Shown: in pieces, positions 1 through 7,166 of the stretch | Numbering within the stretch: position 1 is the first letter of the stretch | How the letters are laid out: every line of letters begins with the position of its first letter | Assembly: GCA_001701165.1 (NCBI GenBank) | Contig: DAAP01000034.1 | Span: 1-22,225, forward strand | Length of the DNA: 22,225 nt | Direction: 5' to 3' | Source of the DNA: Bacteroidales bacterium H4 | GTDB lineage: Bacteria > Bacteroidota > Bacteroidia > Bacteroidales > Muribaculaceae | Made by a program: the position numbers and the translations under genes | Notes under the pieces: model-generated | Told to the model about the DNA's origin: nothing | The model's input: the letters and a program-made list of their open reading frames with translations, nothing else | The model's database searches: none

Positions 1-29
1 GTGTCCCAATGATAAAGTCAGGTGTGTTG

Positions 30-62
30 TTTGTTTTTGGTGAAAATATTATCGTATATTTG
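30..62 (+). promoter_or_regulatory. Bacteroidetes-type promoter upstream of the decayed C10 locus
   Basis: TTTG at 30-33 is followed after 21 bases by TATATTTG at 55-62, which fits the Bacteroidetes sigma-70 pattern TTTG-N(19-23)-TAnnTTTG. Transcription would begin near base 69 and give a leader of about 75 nt before the ATG at 146. The leader contains the short palindrome TTGCCATGATGGCAA (79-93). Assignment is by motif only. Confidence 0.55.
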
Positions 63-145
63 TTGCGTTGTGTTTGTTTTGCCATGATGGCAACTAATTG
101 CATGACATTCGGAATTGATTATTTTCACTCTAACAACCATTAATA

Positions 146-499
146 ATGATAAGAATTATCATTACGATGTTATTGGCTATGTTCTTAATGTCTTCGTGCC
201 AAGATGCTCCTGCTCCGAAGATAGAGGGGGCAAAGACAGTAGATGTCCCTGTGGTCGAACAAGAGTACACCGACAGGGTAATGACAAATGATGTCGGACG
301 CGCAATTGCAGCTTTGGCTGTATCGGGCGAATATGGATTACACAATTCGCGAGCGATGCTTTATTCCGTCGACTCGCTTAAGGCTAAAGATGGCTCTCTA
401 ACAGCCATCGTTGTAAACTTTGCAAACGATGGAGGTTTCATACTTCTTAGTCCTACGAAGAAATACTACCCGGTTTCAGCTCTAATAGCTTATATATGA
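146..499 (+). CDS. C10-protease propeptide / Spi-inhibitor-like lipoprotein (front part of a broken gene)
   Basis: This ORF encodes 117 residues. It starts with a lipoprotein signal (MIRIIITMLLAMFLMSSC, predicted lipidated Cys18), so the product would be exported and anchored by lipid. The body resembles the propeptide of C10 (streptopain-like) cysteine proteases, which are made as inhibited precursors. The recognisable features are an early Ala-rich helix (DVGRAIAALAV) and the strand pair VVNFANDGGFILLSPTKKYYPVSALIAY, similar to the GGFVIVSGDKRSPEILGYS block of streptopain. The family normally continues into a mature catalytic domain, but here a TGA follows at once. Bases 490-615 still encode the end of such a catalytic domain in another frame. 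What remains is either a dead gene fragment or a stand-alone inhibitor of the Spi/Bfi type; the sequence cannot decide between them. The propeptide call rests on motif resemblance. Confidence 0.6.
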   Translation: MIRIIITMLLAMFLMSSCQDAPAPKIEGAKTVDVPVVEQEYTDRVMTNDVGRAIAALAVSGEYGLHNSRAMLYSVDSLKAKDGSLTAIVVNFANDGGFILLSPTKKYYPVSALIAYI

Positions 500-615
500 A
501 CTAGGGTTGGGGTGGAAGTTATGACGGCTTCTTCACTGAAACGAGCACTTTTGCCGGAACAAGCAACAGTAAATATACTAAAGACTGCAAATGCTTATAT
601 GTTACGAAACCATAA
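490..615 (+). pseudogene. C-terminal remnant of a C10 (streptopain-like) cysteine protease
   Basis: Read in the frame that begins at 490, this stretch gives LYMN, a TAG stop at 502-504, then GWGGSYDGFFTETSTFAGTS and a tail ending at TAA (613-615). Streptopain and its Bacteroidetes relatives end their catalytic domain with NWGWGG followed by a DGFF-like segment. The TAG therefore sits exactly where the first Trp of NWGWGG belongs, a single-base TGG-to-TAG change. The remnant is in a different frame from the propeptide ORF (146-499), and the whole middle of the protease, including the catalytic Cys and His regions, is missing. This indicates an internal deletion plus a nonsense mutation. The next gene starts only 12 bases after the remnant stop. 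Confidence 0.7.
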
Positions 616-627
616 AAATAGGATATT

Positions 628-1287
628 ATGAAAAGAATAGATTTAATCCGATTAGGCATACTGATGACCATTACCGTAATGGGGGCTATCGCGGCCACAG
701 CGCAAAATGACGCGACAACATCGTATGACAACTTCGACAAGATGAAGACAGATCACTGGACTATATACGCCCGAGGCTTTTACTCGATAGGTAATATCGG
801 AGGTAAGTTGATAGGGGATTATATTGATGAGAATGGAAACATTGTCGGTATGGCTGGTACAAGTGATAAGTACTGGGGCGTATCGCTGACGGCACAGCGC
901 AAATTTTATTTCTCCGGAAGATGGTGGGCAGCGCCCGAAGGCGGCTTACTGCTGTCCTGGCCGTATGAATCTTCTAACCATCCGACCGAATTTGGTGTGG
1001 AACTCGGAGGTTTAGTCGGCTATACCTTGACCCGTAACAACTGTTGGGGCCTTGACTTCTTTGGCGGATTTACCGGACGCCTTGGTCTGATGAAACATCA
1101 GGGCTATCATTGCCGTTACTGGCCGGGTGCCGGTTTCGCTCGTTTCGGCGTGTCGGTTATGCGCGGACACATCTCGCTCACAGCTGCTTTCAATTTGGCG
1201 GTGTGTGGCTACCGACACTTCTCCGGCAAGAGCGACTATCGTGACCGTCTGAATGCATTTGATTTCGGAATTGGTTACTCGTTTTGA
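628..1287 (+). CDS. Outer-membrane beta-barrel protein, function unknown
   Basis: The product has 219 residues. Residues 1-26 form a classical signal peptide (cleavage expected after ATAQ). The remainder is rich in Gly and aromatic residues in alternating strand-like segments (for example KYWGVSLTAQRKFYFSGRWW and FGVELGGLVGYTL) and ends in Phe (DFGIGYSF), as outer-membrane beta-barrels do. The length suits a small 8-10 strand barrel. No catalytic motif is visible. The ATG at 628 lies 12 bases after the C10 remnant, so the gene was probably co-transcribed with the former protease from the promoter at 30-62; a strong terminator follows its stop. A transport or adhesion role is possible but unsupported. 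Confidence 0.75.
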   Translation: MKRIDLIRLGILMTITVMGAIAATAQNDATTSYDNFDKMKTDHWTIYARGFYSIGNIGGKLIGDYIDENGNIVGMAGTSDKYWGVSLTAQRKFYFSGRWWAAPEGGLLLSWPYESSNHPTEFGVELGGLVGYTLTRNNCWGLDFFGGFTGRLGLMKHQGYHCRYWPGAGFARFGVSVMRGHISLTAAFNLAVCGYRHFSGKSDYRDRLNAFDFGIGYSF

Positions 1288-1306
1288 TTTGATAGTATAA
1301 AAATAT

Positions 1307-1341
1307 AACAGGCAAAGGGGGAGACTCTTTGCCTGTTTTTA
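1307..1341 (+). terminator. Rho-independent terminator after the beta-barrel gene
   Basis: AACAGGCAAAG (1307-1317) pairs with CTTTGCCTGTT (1327-1337) around a 9-base loop, and the 3' arm runs into TTTTT. It lies 20 bases after the stop at 1287. Confidence 0.85.
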
Positions 1342-1489
1342 TATTACATCTATTGCCAAGAGTGGTTTGTGAAAAAATATGGTTCTTGAATCTAAAACAC
1401 AGATGGGAGTCTTGTTCGGGGAAAAATGGGAATAGGGCCTATAAGCAAAAAAAGCAAAAAAAGTGATTAAAATCCGAATTTTTCAGCTG

Positions 1490-1526
1490 TTTAAGAGCAT
1501 ATTGTCAGGAATTATTTGTAATTTTG
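1490..1526 (+). promoter_or_regulatory. Promoter for the structured leader and the lectin-protease gene
   Basis: TAATTTTG at 1519-1526 is a full match to the -7 element TAnnTTTG. The upstream element is weak: TTTA at 1490-1493 with a 25-base spacer. The predicted start near 1531-1533 falls just before the first arm of the foldable RNA that starts at 1535. The gap from 1341 to 1489 is AT-rich and shows no gene. Confidence 0.5.
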
Positions 1527-1532
1527 CGTTTG

Positions 1533-1632
1533 CTTCCAAATGCCCTCCGCGGCGACCGTGGATTTTAGCCATGATACCGAGCTACGGCACTGCCTGACAA
1601 GTGGGAAACTTGTGTTGCAGCGGCATTTGGAA
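1533..1632 (+). ncRNA. Candidate structured RNA (multi-branched 5' leader or small RNA), family not recognised
   Basis: A 10-bp perfect closing helix joins TCCAAATGCC (1535-1544) to GGCATTTGGA (1622-1631). Inside it three further helices can be drawn: CCGCGG (1547-1552) with CCGTGG (1556-1561), including one G-U pair; TAGC (1566-1569) with GCTA (1581-1584); and CTGC (1590-1593) with GCAG (1617-1620), enclosing ACAAGT (1597-1602) and ACTTGT (1608-1613) around a GGGAA loop. This gives a multi-way junction typical of riboswitches or small RNAs. It begins almost exactly at the predicted transcription start and ends about 80 bases before the ATG at 1714. I could not match it to a known riboswitch consensus (TPP, cobalamin, SAM, FMN and c-di-GMP signatures are absent). 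Bases 1633-1713 hold a weaker hairpin GCATG/CATGC but no clear terminator, so it may be a leader. Confidence 0.45.
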
Positions 1633-1713
1633 ACCTTAAATCGGGATAGCATGGAACACATGCATCTTGACATCACTTAAAGTTGCATTTTAACCCATCA
1701 ATTAATTGAAATA

Positions 1714-4700
1714 ATGAAACCAAGCCTAATTACGAGGAGGGTACGGACGGTACTCTCCGCAGTTTTGGTCGCCATAGGGCTTTATGCACCGCCTAAGGCA
1801 AGTGCGGGAGTGCCTTACCCTAACGACCTGTATCTGACTCAACAGTCGGATGTGACATGTACGCTTGTGTCAAATGCGATGATGCTACGTGCGCGTACTT
1901 ACCTGAGCAACAACAGTAACTGGACTGCGATTACCGAAGCTTCGCTCATGCCTTATGGCTGGATCAACGGTGCCGGTCAGCGATCCAATTATTCGGCTAC
2001 TTTCGGCAACTGCTCTTTCACAGTCAATCAAGCCTATGTCAACGGCTTGACAGTAGCGCAGTTACAGGGCATTTTGAATGCTCACCCGGAGGGCGTGTGC
2101 ATATATGTCACCAGTATCCCTCATGCCCAATGGATAACCGATATAGAGAACGGCATCGTGTATAGCGGCGACTCATCATGTGCCGCTTACTTCGGCCGCC
2201 GTCCCTTGTCCAATACTTACCAAGGCCAATGTTGCGGCTACAATCAAAATACGGTGTTGGCCCGCGTGACCAGTTACTGGTACGTGTCGTCTTACAACGT
2301 GCCCGCTAACACAAGTTACACCACACCTTCCATTACACAGAAAAAGCAGAACCTTCCCAACGGAACTTACCGTATTGCATGTTACGACAATCCGACATAC
2401 GGCCTTGACGTAGCCGGAGGGTCTACCGCCGACGAGGCAAACGTGCACATTTGGGAATACTCCGGGGCTAAGCAACAGCAGTTTAATGTAACCTTTGCCG
2501 GTGACCATTATAACATTCAGGCTGTACACTCCGGTAAGAATTTGGACCTTTATAGGGCCGCTTCGGCTCCGGGGACCAATGTCCAGCAGTATGCCATAGA
2601 CGGGACGGATGTCCAAAATTGGGTACTCGAAGAAGCCGGCGAGGGTGCTTTCTATATCGTCAACAACAACGGCCTTTATATGGATGTAAAAGACGGTATA
2701 GTCTCCAATAGCACCAATGTCCAAGGATATAGCGGCAACAAGAGCAACGCCCAGAAGTGGTTCTTCATAGCTGTCAACGGAAACCAGTCGATACCGGATG
2801 GTGACTATCAGATACATTTGGCCTCGAACTTCGGGTATGGTGTTGTTGAGTCGACAGGTACATCCTCGTCCGGCAGCAATATACACCTGTGGACGCTTGA
2901 CAATTCGGCCCACCACAAGTGGAACGTGAAGTACTTGGGCAATGGATATTACTCCATACGTCTGAAGCACAGCAATATGGCGCTCAATCTTAACGGAGGT
3001 CCGTACAAGGGCTACGCCAACGCTCAACAGCATCCGTTCTCCGACAACGACGAGGCTTCCATGTGGATGCTTAAAGATGCCGGCGACGGAAGCTTCTATA
3101 TTGTGAACAAGAAAGGCCTATTCCTCGACGTATATGGCGCCAAGGTTGCCAATGGAACAAACATCGGCGGCTGGTGCGGCAATTCGGGTGATGCCCAGAA
3201 GTGGAAATTTGTTGCTGTGAACGGCACTCAGACCATCAAGGACGGCTACTACAACATCCGCAGTGCCAAAGACAACAACTTCGGCGTAGACGTGGAAACC
3301 GTGTCCAAAGAAAACAACGCAAATGTCCACCTGTGGACCATAGGCACGGGCAACAACCAGAAATGGAATGTCAAGTACCTCGGCGACGGTTATTATTCGA
3401 TGGCAGCCGCCCACTCGCGCAAAGCCCTTGACATGCATCGTGGCGGTATCGACAACGGCTGCAACGTACAGCAGTACGACAACACCGCGGCTACAAATAA
3501 TGCACAGCAGTGGATTATCAAGGAAACCGGCGACGGTGCTTACTATATAATCAACAAGAACGGCCTCTTCCTTGACATAGAAAACGGCACAATTGCCAAC
3601 GGCACAAATATCGCCGGCTGGTGTGGCAACCGCACTCCGGCCCAGAAATGGGTATTCACAGCCGTGAATGTAGACAAAGAGCCGCCTGTAATCAGCAATA
3701 TCAAGATTACAAACCTCACCAGCTCGGGCTACACGGTGACCTGTACGGTTACGGACAACGAAAAGGTGACATCCGTAAAGATGCCTACGTGGAGCGTGGC
3801 CAACGACCAGGATGACATCAAATGGTATGAGGCGACCGTCAATGGCAATACAGCCACCTGCGACATCAAGACCTCCAACCACAACAACGAAACCGGCGTC
3901 TACTTGACCCATATCTATGCCGAAGACGACTTGGGCAATACGACAAGCTCCTCCGCAGGCGAGATAGATGTTCCTGTCAGAAGCAACAATCCGGACAGAC
4001 TGCCCGACGGCGTATACCGTATCGCCTGCTACAGCAATGTAAATTACGGCCTTGACGTAGCCAATGCCTCTACTGCAGACGAGGCCAACGTAATAATATC
4101 GGAGTATTCGGGCCGCATGAACCAGCAGTTTAATGTGACTTACAGCAACGGATACTACCATCTGCAAGCTCTGCATTCGGGCAAGAATCTGGATCTCTAC
4201 AAAGCCGGTTCGGCTTCCGGAACCAACGTCCAGCAATATTCTATCGACGGAACGGAAGTTCAGAACTGGGCTCTCCGTAGCACCGCTGACGGGACGTACT
4301 TTATCGTCAACAGCAATGGCCTCTATATGGATGTCACCAACGGCACTATGGCCGACGGCGTCAACGTCCAGGGACATTCCGGCAACCAAAGCGATGCCCA
4401 AAAATGGATATTTATAGCGGTCAACGGTGTTCAGTCTATACCTGACGGCGACTATCAGATACGCCTGACCAAGGACTTCCGATATGGCGTCGGCGTCCAA
4501 GACGCTTCCACATCCAACAGCGCAAATGTCCAATTGCAGCGCATCACCGGCGAGGATAACCAGAAGTGGAGTGTCAAGTACCTCGGCAACGGGTATTACT
4601 CGCTCATAGCCAAGCACAGCGATATGGCACTCAACCTTTACGGCAAGGAATACAAGGGCAGTCCGAATATCTTGCAGCATCAGTTTACGGAAGGTGATGA

Positions 4701-5487
4701 CGCCTCCGAATGGATACTGCGCAATGCCGGTGCCGGTAATTTCTACATCATCAACAAGTGCGGTAGATTTGCCGATGTCAGCAACGGCGTATTCGTCGAT
4801 GGCACCAATATCAACGGCTGGACAGGCAACTCGAGCGATGCCCAGAAGTTCAAATTTGTGGCTGTCGATGGCGGGCAGTCGCTCTACGATGGCATATACC
4901 AAATCCGCAATTCGTCAAATAGAAACCTTGTGCTGGACGTAGACCAAGCCTCGACAGACAATAGCGCGAATGTGAAATTGAGCAAGGCTAACGGTGGCGA
5001 CAGCCAAAAGTGGCGCATCAGCTACCTCGGTGACGGTTATTATTCCATCGTGGCCGTACATTCGGACAAGGCACTTGACATGCAGAACGCCGGTATCGAC
5101 AACAACTGCAAGGTGCAACAGTACGAAAACTCCGCAGCCACCAACGATGCCCAGCAATGGATAATCAAGGAAGCCGGAGACAAGGAATTCTATATTATTC
5201 ATAAGAACGGCCTCTTCCTTGATGTGGTCAACGGCACAATCGCCGATGGTTCGGGCATCCAGGGCTTTGTAGGCAACCGCACGGACGCACAAAGATGGGT
5301 GTTCACGGACGCTGACTCGGGCGATATCTCCGGCATCGATACGCCGGCCGTAGGCAAGACCATCGAAAAGGTCGAGTACTACGATGTAAACGGTCGTCTT
5401 AGCGAGAAACCTTACGAAGGCTTCAACCTGATTGTCACCATCTACGATGACGGCACAAAGGAAGTCAAGAAGGCTTTCGTGAAGTAA
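1714..5487 (+). CDS. Secreted C39-like cysteine peptidase with six ricin-type beta-trefoils, a GBS-Bsp-like module and a T9SS-like tail
   Basis: The product has 1257 residues. Residues 1-31 are a signal peptide ending ASA. Residues 35 to about 190 look like a C39-like papain-fold peptidase: Gln43/Gln44 before Cys49 (QQSDVTCTLVSNAM), His137 (PHAQW) and Asp153 (VYSGDSS) are candidate triad residues. Six ricin-B-type trefoils follow at about 212-357, 358-505, 506-650, 762-907, 908-1055 and 1056-1198. Each shows a DGxYxI start, a GYYSI-like middle and (S/N)xxQKWxF ends. Between trefoils 3 and 4, at about 656-755, is a GBS-Bsp-like module (VKMPTWSVANDQDDIKWYEA, then HNNETGVYLTHIYAEDDLGN). The last 50 residues (VEYYDVNGRLSEKPYEGFNL to VKKAFVK) resemble a T9SS sorting tail, so the protein is probably delivered to the cell surface. 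The likely job is proteolysis targeted to glycans or glycoproteins; the substrate is unknown. It is transcribed alone, between the candidate RNA leader and a terminator. Confidence 0.8.
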   Translation: MKPSLITRRVRTVLSAVLVAIGLYAPPKASAGVPYPNDLYLTQQSDVTCTLVSNAMMLRARTYLSNNSNWTAITEASLMPYGWINGAGQRSNYSATFGNCSFTVNQAYVNGLTVAQLQGILNAHPEGVCIYVTSIPHAQWITDIENGIVYSGDSSCAAYFGRRPLSNTYQGQCCGYNQNTVLARVTSYWYVSSYNVPANTSYTTPSITQKKQNLPNGTYRIACYDNPTYGLDVAGGSTADEANVHIWEYSGAKQQQFNVTFAGDHYNIQAVHSGKNLDLYRAASAPGTNVQQYAIDGTDVQNWVLEEAGEGAFYIVNNNGLYMDVKDGIVSNSTNVQGYSGNKSNAQKWFFIAVNGNQSIPDGDYQIHLASNFGYGVVESTGTSSSGSNIHLWTLDNSAHHKWNVKYLGNGYYSIRLKHSNMALNLNGGPYKGYANAQQHPFSDNDEASMWMLKDAGDGSFYIVNKKGLFLDVYGAKVANGTNIGGWCGNSGDAQKWKFVAVNGTQTIKDGYYNIRSAKDNNFGVDVETVSKENNANVHLWTIGTGNNQKWNVKYLGDGYYSMAAAHSRKALDMHRGGIDNGCNVQQYDNTAATNNAQQWIIKETGDGAYYIINKNGLFLDIENGTIANGTNIAGWCGNRTPAQKWVFTAVNVDKEPPVISNIKITNLTSSGYTVTCTVTDNEKVTSVKMPTWSVANDQDDIKWYEATVNGNTATCDIKTSNHNNETGVYLTHIYAEDDLGNTTSSSAGEIDVPVRSNNPDRLPDGVYRIACYSNVNYGLDVANASTADEANVIISEYSGRMNQQFNVTYSNGYYHLQALHSGKNLDLYKAGSASGTNVQQYSIDGTEVQNWALRSTADGTYFIVNSNGLYMDVTNGTMADGVNVQGHSGNQSDAQKWIFIAVNGVQSIPDGDYQIRLTKDFRYGVGVQDASTSNSANVQLQRITGEDNQKWSVKYLGNGYYSLIAKHSDMALNLYGKEYKGSPNILQHQFTEGDDASEWILRNAGAGNFYIINKCGRFADVSNGVFVDGTNINGWTGNSSDAQKFKFVAVDGGQSLYDGIYQIRNSSNRNLVLDVDQASTDNSANVKLSKANGGDSQKWRISYLGDGYYSIVAVHSDKALDMQNAGIDNNCKVQQYENSAATNDAQQWIIKEAGDKEFYIIHKNGLFLDVVNGTIADGSGIQGFVGNRTDAQRWVFTDADSGDISGIDTPAVGKTIEKVEYYDVNGRLSEKPYEGFNLIVTIYDDGTKEVKKAFVK

Positions 5488-5511
5488 CCGCCTGAACGAT
5501 ACTCAATATAT

Positions 5512-5551
5512 GGCCGGCCGGAGCGATAAGCTCCGACCGGCCTGTTTTTTT
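5512..5551 (+). terminator. Rho-independent terminator after the lectin-protease gene
   Basis: GGCCGGCCGGAGC (5512-5524) pairs with GCTCCGACCGGCC (from 5530), with one C/A mismatch in the stem and a GATAA-like loop. It is followed by TGTTTTTTT. The gap 5552-5652 shows no credible gene. Confidence 0.9.
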
Positions 5552-5652
5552 GTGCCGTCATGGTCTCCGGCCTTTTTGAGGGTCTATGCAAGGCGCTCAT
5601 CTCGAACCCCGGCACAGGTTTCCGGACGGCGGACACGCATTTTGTGCCGTGT

Positions 5653-5688
5653 TTTGATGCTCTATTTCGGTGGAAGTGTGTACCTTTG
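5653..5688 (+). promoter_or_regulatory. Promoter of aspartokinase
   Basis: TACCTTTG at 5681-5688 matches the Bacteroidetes -7 element. TTTG at 5653-5656 is the nearest upstream element, with a slightly long spacer of 24 bases. The start would lie near 5695 and leave a leader of about 90 nt. Confidence 0.55.
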
Positions 5689-5706
5689 CAACAGTTTTTG
5701 CGTTAT

Positions 5707-5718
5707 ATGGCCGGCCAT
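5707..5718. promoter_or_regulatory. 12-bp perfect palindrome in the lysC leader
   Basis: ATGGCCGGCCAT at 5707-5718 is a perfect palindrome about 12 bases after the predicted start. A second short dyad, GTACAC/GTGTAC, lies at about 5742-5756 before the ATG. They could be an operator or a leader hairpin; no regulator can be named. Confidence 0.25.
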
Positions 5719-5784
5719 GTCCGCCCGCCTAAAGCATAAGTGTACACGCCGTGTACGTGTAGATATACAAGTGAATACAGAGCA

Positions 5785-7101
5785 ATGAAGATACTGAAAT
5801 TTGGAGGAACAAGCGTGGGCAGCGCCGAGCGCATGCGCCACGTCGCCGACTTGATAAGTTCGCGCGGATGCAATATGGTGGTGTTGTCCGCCATGTCCGG
5901 TACGACAAACACTCTTGTCGAGATAGCCGAATACCTACAGAAAGGCAATCAACCCGGTGCACTCGAAACGCTGAATGTGCTTCAGGGCAAATATAACGAT
6001 GTCATTGCCGGACTTTTCGGCGACAATGCCGAGGCCCGAAGTACCGCTACCGAGGCTGTGGGCGCCTGCTTGGGATATGTGCGCTCGCTCACCAACGAGG
6101 ACTACTCGCCAGAGAGCGAAAAAGAAATCCTGGCCCAAGGCGAATTGATGTCCACGGCGCTGATGAACACGTACTTGCACATGTGCGGCGTAAGCTCGGT
6201 CCTGCTGCCGGCCTTGGAGTATATGCGTACCGATGCCGAAGGCGAGCCGGACATGAAATACATAAGCAGTCACCTGCGCCGCCTGATGGAAGTCAATCCC
6301 GATGCCGATTTATACCTGACTCAAGGCTACATTTGCCGCAACGCCGCCGGACATGTAGACAATCTGCAACGCGGAGGCAGCGACTACACCGCCTCGCTGT
6401 TGGGCGCGGTCCTCGGTGCCGAAGAAATCGAGATTTGGACGGACATTGACGGGATGCACAACAATGACCCCAGATATGTGCAGGGGACTTCGCCGGTGAG
6501 CGAATTGCATTTTGAGGAAGCCGCCGAACTGGCTTATTTCGGGGCCAAAATACTGCATCCATCCTGCGTCCTGCCTGCCCGTCTGAATAATATTCCCGTG
6601 CGTCTGCTCAATACCATGGAGCCGCAGCGCCCCGGCACGCTGATACATAATATGCCGTCTACGCGTACCATCAAGGCTGTGGCAGCCAAGGACAACATCA
6701 TAGCCATAAAAATCAAGAGCGGGCGAATGTTGTTGGCCTATGGTTTTTTGCACAAGGTCTTCGAGACTTTCGAAAACTACCGCACAAGCATCGATATGAT
6801 GGCCACCAGCGAGGTGGGCGTGACCGTCACCATAGACGACGAAAAGCACCTGGCAGCCATTGTGGATGACCTTAAGAAATTCGGGACGGTCACCATAGAC
6901 CGCGACATGGTGATTATATGCGTCGTGGGCGACCTCGAGTGGCATAATACCGGATTCGAAGCCAAGGCCGTTTCGGCTCTTTCGGACATTCCGGTTCGCA
7001 TGATTAGCTACGGCGGCAGCAACTACAATGTCTCCATGCTTGTACGTCGCCAAGACAAGGTCGAGGCTCTCAATCGCTTGAGCCGCGCTTTGTTCGGCTG
7101 A
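5785..7101 (+). CDS. lysC: Aspartate kinase, monofunctional
   Basis: The product (438 residues) phosphorylates L-aspartate with ATP, the first step to lysine, threonine, methionine and diaminopimelate, in the cytoplasm. The N-terminus MKILKFGGTSVGSAERM carries the KFGGTS nucleotide-binding signature (Lys5 to Ser10). RGGSDYTASLLGAVLGA and EIWTDIDGMHNNDPR mark the rest of the kinase domain, and HFEEAAELAYFGAKILHP is the conserved substrate-binding and regulatory segment. Residues from about 305 to the end form paired ACT domains (TSEVGVTVTIDD; FEAKAVSALSDIPVRMISYG), the usual site of amino-acid feedback. No homoserine dehydrogenase domain is fused, so this is the stand-alone form. A GTG at 5740 would add 15 residues in frame, but the ATG at 5785 places KFGGTS at the usual distance from the start. 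Confidence 0.93.
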   Translation: MKILKFGGTSVGSAERMRHVADLISSRGCNMVVLSAMSGTTNTLVEIAEYLQKGNQPGALETLNVLQGKYNDVIAGLFGDNAEARSTATEAVGACLGYVRSLTNEDYSPESEKEILAQGELMSTALMNTYLHMCGVSSVLLPALEYMRTDAEGEPDMKYISSHLRRLMEVNPDADLYLTQGYICRNAAGHVDNLQRGGSDYTASLLGAVLGAEEIEIWTDIDGMHNNDPRYVQGTSPVSELHFEEAAELAYFGAKILHPSCVLPARLNNIPVRLLNTMEPQRPGTLIHNMPSTRTIKAVAAKDNIIAIKIKSGRMLLAYGFLHKVFETFENYRTSIDMMATSEVGVTVTIDDEKHLAAIVDDLKKFGTVTIDRDMVIICVVGDLEWHNTGFEAKAVSALSDIPVRMISYGGSNYNVSMLVRRQDKVEALNRLSRALFG

Positions 7102-7122
7102 TAGTCATACCGGTCATACCGG

Positions 7123-7158
7123 CTATAATATCTATAACAGCCGTATCGGCTATTATAG
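7123..7158. repeat. Inverted repeat between convergent lysC and the DUF3109 gene
   Basis: CTATAATA (7123-7130) pairs with TATTATAG (7151-7158) across a 20-base loop in the 65-base gap between converging genes. A short direct repeat CATACCGG also occurs just before it. It may act as a weak bidirectional terminator; there is no strong T-tract. Confidence 0.3.
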
Positions 7159-7166
7159 TCAGTGCG

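Noticed and set aside
500..631. Readthrough extension of the 146-499 ORF (in-frame, ending in an ATGA overlap with the barrel gene)
   Set aside because: The in-frame peptide has no protein-like pattern, whereas the neighbouring frame clearly encodes a C10 C-terminus. The overlap is a coincidence of decay.
1533..1632. Assignment of the structured RNA to a known riboswitch class
   Set aside because: I checked by eye for TPP, cobalamin, SAM, FMN, glycine, fluoride and c-di-GMP core sequences and found none, so it is left unnamed.
3118..4902. 594-residue open frame on the minus strand, and a 285-residue one at 2176-3033
   Set aside because: Both are antisense to the ricin-repeat gene and rise and fall with its repeats. 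They are low-complexity (Val/Ile/Ala-rich), lack domains and have no promoter or start context.
5707..5739. Ten-codon leader peptide (MAGHVRPPKA) as an attenuator for lysC
   Set aside because: It is not enriched in Thr, Lys or Met codons, and no terminator/antiterminator pair follows it.
5740..5784. GTG-initiated N-terminal extension of aspartokinase
   Set aside because: The extension has no family similarity, and the ATG at 5785 puts KFGGTS at its usual distance from the start.
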